Source: JAUZQZ01 sp964492105
Lineage (GTDB): Bacteria > Pseudomonadota > Zetaproteobacteria > Mariprofundales > Mariprofundaceae
DNA: 44,857 bases
Assembly (NCBI GenBank): GCA_964492105.1
Contig: CAZBJB010000004.1
Location: forward strand, 1-44,857
Direction: 5' to 3'
Shown: positions 1-8,620 of the stretch, piece after piece
Numbering within the stretch: position 1 is the stretch's first letter
Layout: the number at the start of each line of letters is the position of its first letter
Made by a program: the position numbers and the translations under genes
Notes under the pieces: model-generated
What the model was told of the DNA's origin: nothing
Database searches by the model: none
The model's input: only the letters and a program-made list of their open reading frames with translations

Positions 1-79
1 TACAAAAATAAACTGACTGAAACTCAGTAAAACGGCCTAGCCGAATATTTACGTATTTGTGAACAGTCCGGGTCAGGTT

Positions 80-1072
80 CTATAACAATCCCGCGAGCAG
101 TGCAAATGCATGATTAACCGTTTTTTGCCGAATGTCGGCGCGGGATCCGGCAAAATGCCCGCATCGCGTATGGATGCTTCCATCCGGCAGCGCGGCAGCC
201 ATCCAGACCGTTCCCACGGGCCTGTCTACGCTACCGCCATCGGGTCCCGCGACACCACTGACTGCCACACATGCATGCGCTTTATCGCACCCGGCTTGCG
301 CCATGCATTCCGTCACCTCGCGGCTAACCGCGCCATGCTTCGCAAGTAGTTGTTCGGATATTCCAAGCAGCGCATGCTTGGCATCATTACTGTAGGTGAT
401 CCAGCCGCCATCCAGCACCTCGGAAGCGCCAGGTAGTCGGCTTAAGCGTTCGCCCAATCCCCCGCCGGTACAGGACTCGGCAAAACGTACCTTCAGGAGA
501 CTTGCTTTCAGCTTGTACATCAGTGTTTCTTCGGGAAGGTATCCGCCATTGTTCATGACCTGTTCATGCACGTCCGGACTGGTAGGAAGCGATCCGCGCA
601 AACCTGGCTCCAACGCCATTCCCCCATCCTCGCCTGTGTAAATACCCAGAGGAAACAGGGGCGATCCCCTGTTCAGCAGACGTAACCATGTTTCACGTTG
701 ATAGGCGATATCGCCCAGGGGAAGCAATACCCTTCTCGTACGATCGCCCTTCGTATAATGCCAGGCTGTGCGATACGGGTTTTTCAGTTGAAAGGCATCC
801 GCGCCCAGCAGTGTTCTTCCACCGTCTTCCCGCATCCGGATACGTTTCCCGTGATACAGCGCCACCCGCATTAATTCCGGTTCAGTGGCATGAAAGACCT
901 GCCAGCCTGCGGCATGCCGCCAGGTATCCGTATCCAGTAAATGCAGGGATACATGCTCCGCACCCGCGGATTGTAGCCACGCGCTCAACCATCCCGCTGT
1001 GATTCCCGCATGACAGAGGTCATCCAGGCCCGCTTCACTCATCACCAGATGCGCCCGGACAGGAGTCGTCAT
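80..1072 (-). CDS. CinA C-terminal (PncC-type) amidohydrolase domain protein with unrecognised N-terminal half
   Basis: The protein has 330 residues. Its C-terminal ~150 residues are a CinA_C/PncC domain, the family that deamidates nicotinamide mononucleotide in pyridine-nucleotide salvage. The signature AESCTGG is at residues 198-204, followed by a YSNDAKHALLG segment and a GVAGPDGGS loop near 273-281. The N-terminal ~180 residues are neither the MoCF domain of full-length CinA nor absent as in stand-alone PncC. I do not recognise them; they are rich in Trp, His and Arg and show no membrane segment. The ATG overlaps the pgpA stop codon as ATGA, so it is the last gene of the gsp-thiL-pgpA unit and probably translationally coupled. 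The catalytic-domain assignment is firm; the role of the N-terminal half is unknown. Confidence 0.8.
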   Translation of the reverse strand: MTTPVRAHLVMSEAGLDDLCHAGITAGWLSAWLQSAGAEHVSLHLLDTDTWRHAAGWQVFHATEPELMRVALYHGKRIRMREDGGRTLLGADAFQLKNPYRTAWHYTKGDRTRRVLLPLGDIAYQRETWLRLLNRGSPLFPLGIYTGEDGGMALEPGLRGSLPTSPDVHEQVMNNGGYLPEETLMYKLKASLLKVRFAESCTGGGLGERLSRLPGASEVLDGGWITYSNDAKHALLGISEQLLAKHGAVSREVTECMAQAGCDKAHACVAVSGVAGPDGGSVDRPVGTVWMAAALPDGSIHTRCGHFAGSRADIRQKTVNHAFALLAGLL

Positions 1073-1605
1073 GAATGACCCAGGCCGGAAACTACGGACA
1101 GTATCAACTTTCCGGCCAGCAGCGTGACTCCGGCGAATATCCCTGCCAGCAGATCATCGGCATGAATCGACCACCAGTCCGGGCCTATATGTTCGATCTC
1201 CCTGATCGGGCCAGGCTTGAAAATGTCGAAAACCCGAAATCCAGCGAAGGCCAGAAGAAATACGGGCGGGCGTGCATGGAACGCAATACATGCGATCAAC
1301 AACGTCAACCACTGCCCCAGCCATTCGTCAATAACGACCCACCCCGGATCGGTCTCCTGCTCTCCTCGCAGGACCACATACGTGGACCAGCACGCGACGG
1401 GTAGCAGAAGCACCCACGCCAGCCAAAGCGATATCACACCCCACGTCTGAATAACCAACCATGCCGCGAACAATGCGGCCAGACTACCGGAGGTGCCGGG
1501 TGCGAACGGAACCCGGCCGCTGCCCAGCCCCGCAGCCACAAAGCGGGCCAGCTTCACCTGTACGGATGAATCACGCAGGTTAAGTGAAATGCTTATATCC
1601 CTCAC
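1069..1605 (-). CDS. pgpA: Phosphatidylglycerophosphatase A
   Basis: This is a membrane lipid phosphatase that converts phosphatidylglycerol phosphate to phosphatidylglycerol. Family motifs are clear: GSGRVPFAPGTSGSLAAL at 28-45, the acidic DEWLGQW at 93-99, and FDIFKPGPI followed by ADDLLAG in the C-terminal third. Several hydrophobic stretches fit an inner-membrane protein, and 178 residues is normal. The start used is a GTG at 1605 lying 26 bp inside the thiL 3' end. A second GTG at 1557 (just before KLARFVAAGLGSG) gives a more typical N-terminus, and neither has a strong ribosome binding site. The thiL-pgpA-cinA order is a common proteobacterial arrangement. Confidence 0.93.
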   Translation of the reverse strand: MRDISISLNLRDSSVQVKLARFVAAGLGSGRVPFAPGTSGSLAALFAAWLVIQTWGVISLWLAWVLLLPVACWSTYVVLRGEQETDPGWVVIDEWLGQWLTLLIACIAFHARPPVFLLAFAGFRVFDIFKPGPIREIEHIGPDWWSIHADDLLAGIFAGVTLLAGKLILSVVSGLGHS

Positions 1606-2506
1606 CGCCGATGCTGATATGCCGTCCGTTCCATGTCACATGGACGTCGCTTCCCTCCCCACACTGACCGATGCGGGAAGCAAACGCATGCAAGGCCCCC
1701 CGCATATCCGTGGCAGCGGTAAACAACAACGCATAATCCTCTCCGCCGCTCAGCACGAGCCGTATCGCCTCCTCTTCATTCACCTCCCGAAAGAGCGTCG
1801 GAAAACCCGGCACGTCTTCCAGGCGAAGATTCAATGCCACACCGGACGCATCCGCCAGATGCCCCGCATCGGCGCACAAGCCATCACTGACATCAATGCA
1901 GCATGTCACACCCAGTTCGCGCAGCCTCGTTCCCTCGGTTAATAACGGGCGGACATCCCGAAAATACGGTATATACGTGCCTCCATGTTGCCCTTGCCGC
2001 CATTGCCGCAATCCATAGGCGGAGAAGCCCGCGTTCCCGCATAACCATACATCCTGGCCTGCGCGGGCCGCATCGCGCCGCATGCCGCTTCCTTCCGGTA
2101 ACAGGCCCGCCACCGTGACCGACAGGGCATTGACCGGCGAGGATATGGTATCTCCCCCGGCCAGTTCCATGGAAAGGGTGGAAAGCGCCATACCGACGCC
2201 CTGCCCCATCCGGTCCGCATCGCCTGGCGATGTGGCCATCACACCCAGCCACATCCACGCGGGCGTTGCGCCCATAGCCGCAAGATCGGATACCGCGGCA
2301 TTGACGGCCCGGCAGGCCGCATCGTTGAGGGGAAAATTCTCCGGCCAGTGCTTTCCAGCCATGGATATATCCGTACTCACGGCCAGTTCCCGACCCCCGG
2401 GCACGGCATGTATCGAAGCGTCATCACCATTCGATAACCGGGTGAACTGGTGCACGAATGGCATCCGTTGATGAAATGCATGTTCAATTATTTCAAATTC
2501 ATCCAT
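1580..2506 (-). CDS. thiL: Thiamine-monophosphate kinase
   Basis: ThiL phosphorylates thiamine monophosphate to the active cofactor thiamine diphosphate using ATP (AIRS/PurM-like fold). The GDDAS metal and nucleotide motif is at residues 27-31. It is followed by the VSTDIS segment (43-48), an AVSDLAAMGA helix (71-80), and a CIDVSDGL motif near residue 200. The length of 308 residues is slightly short but complete. The gene starts 15 bp downstream of gspM and runs into pgpA, so it is probably expressed with the secretion genes upstream. Confidence 0.95.
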   Translation of the reverse strand: MDEFEIIEHAFHQRMPFVHQFTRLSNGDDASIHAVPGGRELAVSTDISMAGKHWPENFPLNDAACRAVNAAVSDLAAMGATPAWMWLGVMATSPGDADRMGQGVGMALSTLSMELAGGDTISSPVNALSVTVAGLLPEGSGMRRDAARAGQDVWLCGNAGFSAYGLRQWRQGQHGGTYIPYFRDVRPLLTEGTRLRELGVTCCIDVSDGLCADAGHLADASGVALNLRLEDVPGFPTLFREVNEEEAIRLVLSGGEDYALLFTAATDMRGALHAFASRIGQCGEGSDVHVTWNGRHISIGGEGYKHFT

Positions 2507-2521
2507 GAATACATGCCTGAA

Positions 2522-3064
2522 TTATCGCGTAACCGCGGTCAAATCCACATCCAGCAAGCCCGGCGTATTGCCAGCCAGCAGTTTTACCCTGCCCAGCGTC
2601 ACCCCGTTCTTTACCAGCAAGGATAGAAATTTGACCAGATTCGGATACGGCGCCTGGTGCAACCGGATCAGCAGCCGCCCGCCGCTGCCCATACCCGGCT
2701 GTGGTTTGATCCGGGTGATGTACCGGCGCATGCCACTGGCTTGCACAGCCTGTTCAACCAGCGCAAGGGCATTGCGTTTTCCGGCGGGCCTGCGCACCTC
2801 CTGATGTAAATGATCCGCCAGCGTTTGCGCCTCGCTCAGTTGATCCTGCAATGCCGGCATGGCGCCCCTGAGCGCATGGATTCTGTCCGTCACGGGCAGC
2901 CAGATTCCGTAAACGAACAGCAGCGCTGGCAGTGCAATCACGGTGAGTATCAGTAAACGCTGTTCGCGCAATGAGAGGCGCCTGTAACGTGGCAGCAGTT
3001 CTTTCTGCCAGAGATCGCGGATCATGAGCCCAAACGGCGCCGTCTTCAGGGAATTCATGACCAT
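2522..3064 (-). CDS. gspM: Type II secretion system protein M
   Basis: GspM is a bitopic inner-membrane protein that partners GspL in the assembly platform. The ORF has a short cytoplasmic N-terminus, one transmembrane segment at about residues 38-58 (LLILTVIALPALLFVYGIW), and a periplasmic domain starting with a coiled-coil-like stretch and ending in a small ferredoxin-like fold. The ATG at 3064 lies inside gspL; an alternative ATG at 3058 overlaps the gspL stop as ATGA. Individual GspM proteins diverge strongly, so the call rests on architecture and on position after gspL. Confidence 0.85.
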   Translation of the reverse strand: MVMNSLKTAPFGLMIRDLWQKELLPRYRRLSLREQRLLILTVIALPALLFVYGIWLPVTDRIHALRGAMPALQDQLSEAQTLADHLHQEVRRPAGKRNALALVEQAVQASGMRRYITRIKPQPGMGSGGRLLIRLHQAPYPNLVKFLSLLVKNGVTLGRVKLLAGNTPGLLDVDLTAVTR

Positions 3065-4359
3065 TTGATACGAAACCGCACCTGTTTATCAGCCAGTTCC
3101 GTGTCTTCCACATTCACCTGCCGTCCCAGGATAGACGCCAGGACATCGCGAACACGATTGACGGATGCCAGATCCGGCACCGAACCGGAGAGCCGCATAT
3201 ACTTTCCCGCGTATTGTATGCTGGAAACGTGCAACCCCTTGATCTTCCGCTTCAACCGGCCCACCGCCTGCAGCTGGCGAAGGAAAAACCATGCCCCGGA
3301 TACGCTTCCGCCACCGGCCGCCTTACGCAGCTGCGCCAGCGGGTCGAGCATCACGGTTTCATGTGGTAATCCCCGGTGGAAGGCATCCTCAATACCCGCC
3401 TGTATATCCGCCTGCTCCGCGCGCAAGAGATGCACGCGATAGAGGTTGCCGCCCAGCACCATCAGCAACAGAACGACAGCCAGCACCGCTGTTCTACGCC
3501 ACTGTTGCAGGCTTTTTTGCCAGTTACCCGATACAGCCCACGCGCCATGCCTGCAGTTTAACCCCGGATCCGTGCCCGCATGCAATGCGGCCAGATACGT
3601 GGCTGTCGCGCGATCGGGCAGCGATTCAGGCACCTCGCCTCGCCAGTTCGCGTCAGACGCCAGCCATGCATACCACGTTGCATCCAGCCGCCCATAGACG
3701 GGCATGGCCTCCGGATCGAAGCCCATTGCACATACTGAACGCATAGCATCTTCGGCCATAGCTTCGCATGCGTGACCGGGTATCAGGTTCAGGCGGCGCA
3801 TACCACGCCACGCGCCCCCGCGATAAACGCCCGCGAACACCCCCGCCTTGTCGGCATCGAATACGGCAAAATCCTCCGTACGGTCTTCCGGAGCCAGATC
3901 CTCCAGCCGCAGCCACGCATCCACGCCCACAAAACGACAGGTCTGCCATATTGCATCCGCCGCAAGATCTGCCTGCACGGTTGCCGGCATTCCGAACACC
4001 AATCCGGCCACGCCGCCTTCAACCACCCCTGCCTGCCATGACGGCCACCACTCACCCGGTTCAATCCCCGCCTGTCCGGCCAGTTCCTGGCGAAGGAGAT
4101 CCATATCCAGTAAGCGCGGATGAGTTATGGACAGCGAAAATGGCCGTGATAACAAGCGTTCGACAGGCCATATCAGCATATCCGGCGGAGGCTGATCCGT
4201 AAACACATCCCATGATGGTACCTCCATCGGCCCGGATGATGTGTCAGACGCGTCATCCTCCCGCTCCTCCCGCGCATCGATCCGGCCCGCAAGCTCTTCA
4301 CCCTGCGCACCCCACGCATACAGGCGGCGACCATCCCAGAAGGCGATGGTCATTGCCAT
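3055..4359 (-). CDS. gspL: Type II secretion system protein L
   Basis: GspL recruits the GspE ATPase to the inner membrane. The protein has a large cytoplasmic actin-like domain (about residues 1-310), one transmembrane segment (AVLAVVLLLMVLGGNLY) and a periplasmic ferredoxin-like C-terminus that would pair with GspM. The reading frame is open further upstream, but I set the start at the ATG at 4359. It has an AGGA seven bases upstream, begins MAMTIAFWDGRRLYAWG as expected for the family, and leaves only a 10-bp overlap with gspK. A second ATG at 4353 overlaps the gspK stop directly. The product is about 434 residues. Confidence 0.86.
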   Translation of the reverse strand: MAMTIAFWDGRRLYAWGAQGEELAGRIDAREEREDDASDTSSGPMEVPSWDVFTDQPPPDMLIWPVERLLSRPFSLSITHPRLLDMDLLRQELAGQAGIEPGEWWPSWQAGVVEGGVAGLVFGMPATVQADLAADAIWQTCRFVGVDAWLRLEDLAPEDRTEDFAVFDADKAGVFAGVYRGGAWRGMRRLNLIPGHACEAMAEDAMRSVCAMGFDPEAMPVYGRLDATWYAWLASDANWRGEVPESLPDRATATYLAALHAGTDPGLNCRHGAWAVSGNWQKSLQQWRRTAVLAVVLLLMVLGGNLYRVHLLRAEQADIQAGIEDAFHRGLPHETVMLDPLAQLRKAAGGGSVSGAWFFLRQLQAVGRLKRKIKGLHVSSIQYAGKYMRLSGSVPDLASVNRVRDVLASILGRQVNVEDTELADKQVRFRIKWS

Positions 4360-5300
4360 GCCGCCATCCTGTGCCGGGCCAGCACCTGCAATGTTTTTCC
4401 CGAACGACTGATCAACATTTCCTCTCCCCAGCGTACACGGCCGAAACGGGCCTCGGATTGAATCAGAAAGGCATCGCTCACCGTACTCAGTCTGGCCGGA
4501 TTGATACGCCCTGCCCAGACGGAATACGGACGTTGCGAAGCCCATTTCGCCACGGTGTGCCAAGGCGCATCCTTCCTTTTTGAGATCATCGCGTCCACAT
4601 CCTGCTCGGGAATACCCTTCGCCAGGCTCATCAGTACATCCTTCACGGCCGTGTTGATATTGACCGGCGTGATGCCCACATGGGGCCGCGCTATCGCCAC
4701 CTTCCGAAGTTTGTGCAGTATATCCTGATTAAATCCCCTGATCAGCAGCACCTCCCGCAGGTTGTCCAGCGGCACATTCTTGACCCTCCAGGGTTTATCC
4801 ATGTATGCCATATCCTCCGCGCCACCCGGGCCATAAGGGGTATCGTCCCTGTCCATCCAGTCCACCAGGGCATCCACCAGCGAGGGATCCAGTTCCAGCC
4901 GTACAAACAGCCGTTTGGCGATCATCACCGCCCCGGTTTGTGCTACACCATGACCATCCACCAGGTCATCCAGATTGAAGAAACGATTGGCATCCACGAT
5001 ATGCCCGGTCACCACCCCGCCATCTACCGGGAATGGCAATGTTTTTGTAGCCCAGCTGTCACCCAGGCCGTCCACGTCGGTATGATCCTCCCGCAATATC
5101 GCGCGGCCAAGTTCCAGCCCCGATTCCGCCGCCAGCATGGCCTGGCTGGCCAGTTGCATATTTTCAGCCCGTCGCAAGGATATCCAGTCCTCGTTGGCGC
5201 TCTCAACGGCCCACACCGACACCAGGGCCACCAGGCCCAGAACCAGAACGAGTGCCACACCACGCTCTTTCTCGCGTCCTGTCAGATCATTCCTGTTCAT
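4350..5300 (-). CDS. gspK: Type II secretion minor pseudopilin K
   Basis: GspK is the tip pseudopilin of the type II secretion pseudopilus. The N-terminus has a basic leader (MNRNDLTGREKERG) followed directly by a hydrophobic helix starting VALVLVLGLVALV. As is typical for GspK, the Glu at +5 of the mature protein that other pseudopilins carry is missing. The central region is helical and includes the NRFFNLDDL and DWMDRDDTPYGPGGAEDMAY segments characteristic of the family. Length is 316 residues. It overlaps gspJ by 4 bp (ATGA) and gspL by 10 bp. Confidence 0.92.
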   Translation of the reverse strand: MNRNDLTGREKERGVALVLVLGLVALVSVWAVESANEDWISLRRAENMQLASQAMLAAESGLELGRAILREDHTDVDGLGDSWATKTLPFPVDGGVVTGHIVDANRFFNLDDLVDGHGVAQTGAVMIAKRLFVRLELDPSLVDALVDWMDRDDTPYGPGGAEDMAYMDKPWRVKNVPLDNLREVLLIRGFNQDILHKLRKVAIARPHVGITPVNINTAVKDVLMSLAKGIPEQDVDAMISKRKDAPWHTVAKWASQRPYSVWAGRINPARLSTVSDAFLIQSEARFGRVRWGEEMLISRSGKTLQVLARHRMAAWQ

Positions 5301-5986
5301 GCGGGTGCATGGCTCCCCAGAAAGATTGGCAAGATCAGATTTCGCCCGCCCCGTTTATCGCGCCAGCGCACCCGCAGGGCACGCGGCAGATTGCCGGATT
5401 TTTTTGCATTCCAGACATTGCGCCATTGATTGCTGTCGTCCAGTGCCTGCACCTCAAACGATTCAACCTGCCCCATGTCCCAGCGCACGAATCGCCCTCC
5501 GGCGCGTTGCCACGGCATAGCGGATTCACGTACCAACACATCCTTGTCCTTCTCCTCGTCTATGAAATAATGCACCTGGATCAGGGTGGGACTGTTGACA
5601 TCCGCCACCAGCAGCCAAAGCTGATCAAACGCATTGCTTCCGCGCTGATCCTGTACGATCTCCAGCGTTTGCACGGCTTTATCCGCCGAACGGGCGAGAT
5701 AATCCACATCCATACGCAACCTGCGATCAAGCTGATAGGCACGCTCCAGCGCGTCACGCGATTTCTGTAATTGTTGAAATCCTTCCCCGGCAGGCTGGAT
5801 GGCCGCATAGGTCACGGCGGCGATCAGTGCCAGGACAGCCAGTGCCACCAGCATTTCCAGCAGCGTAAACCCCTTTATGGCACCGCCCGGCGGAGAAACC
5901 GCATCGCGGGCGATTCGCCAGGCAAGCCTGTCGCCTGCGGGGTGCGGCCGTTCCATGGTGGTGCTTATGGCCAAGCGTTCTGTCAC
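5297..5986 (-). CDS. gspJ: Type II secretion minor pseudopilin J
   Basis: The prepilin peptidase signature is G followed by FTLLEMLVALAVLAL, with Glu at +5, and the rest matches the GspJ minor pseudopilin. The start is uncertain. I prefer the GTG at 5986 because GGAGAGG lies six bases upstream. A TTG at 6016 and an ATG at 5956 are alternatives, and all give an unusually long leader (29-47 residues). It is the first gene of the - strand unit; gspG, gspH and gspI, which usually precede it, are not in the 294 bp upstream nor elsewhere in the window. Confidence 0.88.
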   Translation of the reverse strand: MTERLAISTTMERPHPAGDRLAWRIARDAVSPPGGAIKGFTLLEMLVALAVLALIAAVTYAAIQPAGEGFQQLQKSRDALERAYQLDRRLRMDVDYLARSADKAVQTLEIVQDQRGSNAFDQLWLLVADVNSPTLIQVHYFIDEEKDKDVLVRESAMPWQRAGGRFVRWDMGQVESFEVQALDDSNQWRNVWNAKKSGNLPRALRVRWRDKRGGRNLILPIFLGSHAPA

Positions 5987-6181
5987 TGCACACCTCTCCG
6001 TGATCTTGTGAATCAATTATTTTTTGTTACGGATCAGAAACCCCGGACTTTGCTTTGTGGTAAAGCGACGTACCAAGATCCATAGTATATGTGGTTCCAT
6101 GTGAGAATTCGAGCGTCCGATCCCACGCCGCCAGGGGGCAAAAGACGGGGGGTACCGAGTGGCTACGAATTATTATTCATA

Positions 6182-6236
6182 GATCCTCTTGCACAACTCG
6201 TGCGCGGCGATCTGCTCCCCCACTTCGGCCCATTAT
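6182..6236 (+). repeat. Degenerate half copy of the 161-bp repeat
   Basis: About 55 bp match one end of the 161-bp element (TCCTCTTGCAcAACTC, then GCGGCGATC and CCCCACTTCGGCCCATT), with scattered mismatches and no matching second arm. A shorter match to the element centre (GTGGTTCCAT followed by an ATTCgAGC-like stretch) lies at about 6088-6116 in the opposite sense. This gap between gspJ and cbbO (5987-6280) therefore looks like a decayed insertion site. I see no gene in it. Confidence 0.6.
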
Positions 6237-6280
6237 GTCAATGGCGGACCCCGGTGTTAACGTTCCCATTGCCGGGCGCG

Positions 6281-8539
6281 TTACTTCGTTAGTGAAATAA
6301 ACAGCTCCGGCAAACGTTCCGGCAGCCGCTCGATATTATCAATGACCGTGTACTTCCGGCCGAAGATATCGGTCACATATTCATCGGCCTTCGGATCAAG
6401 ATTGATGCACCATGTGTAGATGCTGTCCTGATCCAGTTCCTGTACCGCCTTTCGGGCGTCGGCGATCAGATGCCGTTCATCCTTTACATCCACATCGTGC
6501 GGGCGGCCGTCGGTGAGAATCAACAATAGTTTCTTGTCTGCCTGCTGTTTTTTAAGTCCCTGCCCGGCATGGCGCAATGCCGCGCCCATGCGGGTTGATA
6601 AGGCTCCCTCCATGGCGGCAATCCTCGCCTTGACCTCATCACCCCAGCGCTCGGAATAACCCTTCAGATGAAAGTAACACACCTCATGGCGGGAATTGGA
6701 ATGAAAACCGCCAATGGCAAACGGATCACCCATCCTGTCCACCGCCCAGGCCAGCAGCGATACCGCCTCCTGCGACAGTTCCAGAATAGTTTGGTTGCAG
6801 CCCTCCGGCTTTTCATTCAGCGATACGGAGAGATCCAAAAGCAGCGATACGGCGATACTTCGGCCATCGGTACGGTGGCTCATGTTAATGCGCGGATCCG
6901 GCTGCGAACCCGCCTTGTAGTCAATCAGTGAACGGATGGCAACATCCAGATCCAGATCGGTGCCATCCTCCTGGAAACGGATGCGTACCCTGTTTTGCGG
7001 CTTGAGTATATCAAGCATCCGTTCCAGCCGCTTGACGACCTGCACATGTCTGGTCAGTAGCTGATCAACCACGGCGGCCGATCCGGATGGATGCAGGTGT
7101 TCAGACAGGCTTACCCAGTCCGGACGGTAGGCCTGTGTATGGTAATCCCATTCATCATAATGGCGCATTGGCTGTTCAAAATCCTGATCATCAGGATCGG
7201 CATCACTGTGCGATTCCGGCATGTAGTCTTCATCGCCCTGATCCTGATACAGCCACATATGCCGGTTGTCATCGCGATAGTCAATTTCCACATCGTCGAG
7301 GAACATATCGGTGGAACGATCCGAATCCCTGCGTGATTTGACATACCACTGTACCGCCAGCGTCGCTGCATCCTGCGTGATTGACCCACCCTCCTCCATC
7401 ATCGCGTGGAAACGTCCGACAAAATCGTTCAGCACCACATCCTGATAGTTATGTCCGGGATCAAGCACCGCGCGCGAGAACATGGTCAGGCGATGGTACA
7501 CATCGCACCAACCTTCAGGGCATGCACCTTCAACCGGCTTCGGATGCAGAGACAGCCACAAGCGCCTCAAGCCCGGCCATAGTTGAATCGCCAGCCACTC
7601 AATACGGGCATCCTCAAACATTTCGACGGCCATATGCTGAAACGGAGAAAAGTTGTCGGCCAAAATCGGTGCGGTCCACCGCTGATGTGCCGCGATATGG
7701 CCAAGCAACGCCCGATAACGATCAATACCCGGCACGTCATCCTGATCGTCATAGATATCAGGAAGATGAATACCGTTTTTATCAAGATAAGGTCTGGGCT
7801 TGCGTATTTCATCAAACAGCAGCGAATACGGATGGCAGGTCATTTCCATCTTCCACAGTCCGGTCAGGTACAGGCCAAGCAGGCGTTCGTGATCTACCAG
7901 CAGCGTACCGTGGCGCTCACGCTGGAGCATGGTATGCGCATCCACCGATTGCAGAGCAAAATAATTGGACTGACCTTCCGGATCATTCCGGTATGCCTTA
8001 ACGCCATATGTGATCCAGTTCTTCAACGCGCCGATGGACAAGCGATCAAGCAGCGAAGGCACACTGTTCAGGAAATCCACAAAAGACGGGCTTGGATGTG
8101 TCGCCACAATACCATGCACCGAGGTCGTGGTCTCCTGCATGACATAATCCGCCAGTTGCAGGTATTCCACGAACAGGTCCATGTCCTCCAGCCTTCTCGC
8201 TGCTGCTGCCGCCGTCTGTAGAAACGGCACGATGGCATCACCATTGGGCGTACGCGAAATCCGCCAGGCAAAGTTCTTCAGCTTGCTGACCGCGCCCTTG
8301 CCAATCGTAGCGGCGACTTGCGGCGCTTCTCCGAGAAACACCAGCATCGGTTCAGCGCCTCGTCCAAGCTTGCCAAGGAATCTAGCGCCATCGAGCCAGT
8401 CCTGCACGCCTCCCGGTGAAAGCAGGCGTATCGCCTCCGTGGCGCATTCGTCAAACACCGCATCCACAGCCGGAAACGTCCGTCCCAGTCTCTCCCGAAG
8501 CTCCGCGATCGCCAGTGGCATCTCAGCGGCTTTAGACAT
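6281..8539 (-). CDS. cbbO: RuBisCO activation protein CbbO (VWA/MIDAS domain)
   Basis: CbbO is the substrate-adaptor subunit of the CbbQO AAA+ RuBisCO activase, which removes inhibitory sugar phosphates from RuBisCO. The 752-residue protein has a long helical N-terminal part, a very acidic central stretch near residues 420-450 (Asp/Glu/His rich), and a C-terminal von Willebrand factor A domain. The MIDAS motif is DLSVS (D569, S571, S573), with LTDGRPHD completing the metal site near 675. It lies 81 bp downstream of cbbQ on the same strand. NorD is the paralogous alternative, but the neighbouring cbbM and cbbQ favour CbbO. Confidence 0.92.
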   Translation of the reverse strand: MSKAAEMPLAIAELRERLGRTFPAVDAVFDECATEAIRLLSPGGVQDWLDGARFLGKLGRGAEPMLVFLGEAPQVAATIGKGAVSKLKNFAWRISRTPNGDAIVPFLQTAAAAARRLEDMDLFVEYLQLADYVMQETTTSVHGIVATHPSPSFVDFLNSVPSLLDRLSIGALKNWITYGVKAYRNDPEGQSNYFALQSVDAHTMLQRERHGTLLVDHERLLGLYLTGLWKMEMTCHPYSLLFDEIRKPRPYLDKNGIHLPDIYDDQDDVPGIDRYRALLGHIAAHQRWTAPILADNFSPFQHMAVEMFEDARIEWLAIQLWPGLRRLWLSLHPKPVEGACPEGWCDVYHRLTMFSRAVLDPGHNYQDVVLNDFVGRFHAMMEEGGSITQDAATLAVQWYVKSRRDSDRSTDMFLDDVEIDYRDDNRHMWLYQDQGDEDYMPESHSDADPDDQDFEQPMRHYDEWDYHTQAYRPDWVSLSEHLHPSGSAAVVDQLLTRHVQVVKRLERMLDILKPQNRVRIRFQEDGTDLDLDVAIRSLIDYKAGSQPDPRINMSHRTDGRSIAVSLLLDLSVSLNEKPEGCNQTILELSQEAVSLLAWAVDRMGDPFAIGGFHSNSRHEVCYFHLKGYSERWGDEVKARIAAMEGALSTRMGAALRHAGQGLKKQQADKKLLLILTDGRPHDVDVKDERHLIADARKAVQELDQDSIYTWCINLDPKADEYVTDIFGRKYTVIDNIERLPERLPELFISLTK

Positions 8540-8620
8540 GATGTATCACCAATCGAGCCTCAAGGAACATGAACATTCTGTTTTTTCTTTGTGTCTTCGT
8601 GCCTTTGTGGTTCAAGCCTT

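Noticed and set aside
3558..4202. Many long open frames opposite and within gspL, gspK, rpoB and rpoC
   Set aside because: They are out-of-frame or antisense shadows of well-supported genes, with no ribosome binding sites and biased composition.
8577..8614. CTTTGTGTCTTCGTGCCTTTGTGGTTC downstream of cbbQ, and an ATTCG iteration at 16060-16091
   Set aside because: Low-complexity intergenic strings of a kind I believe recur in many genomes; no structure or function can be supported here.
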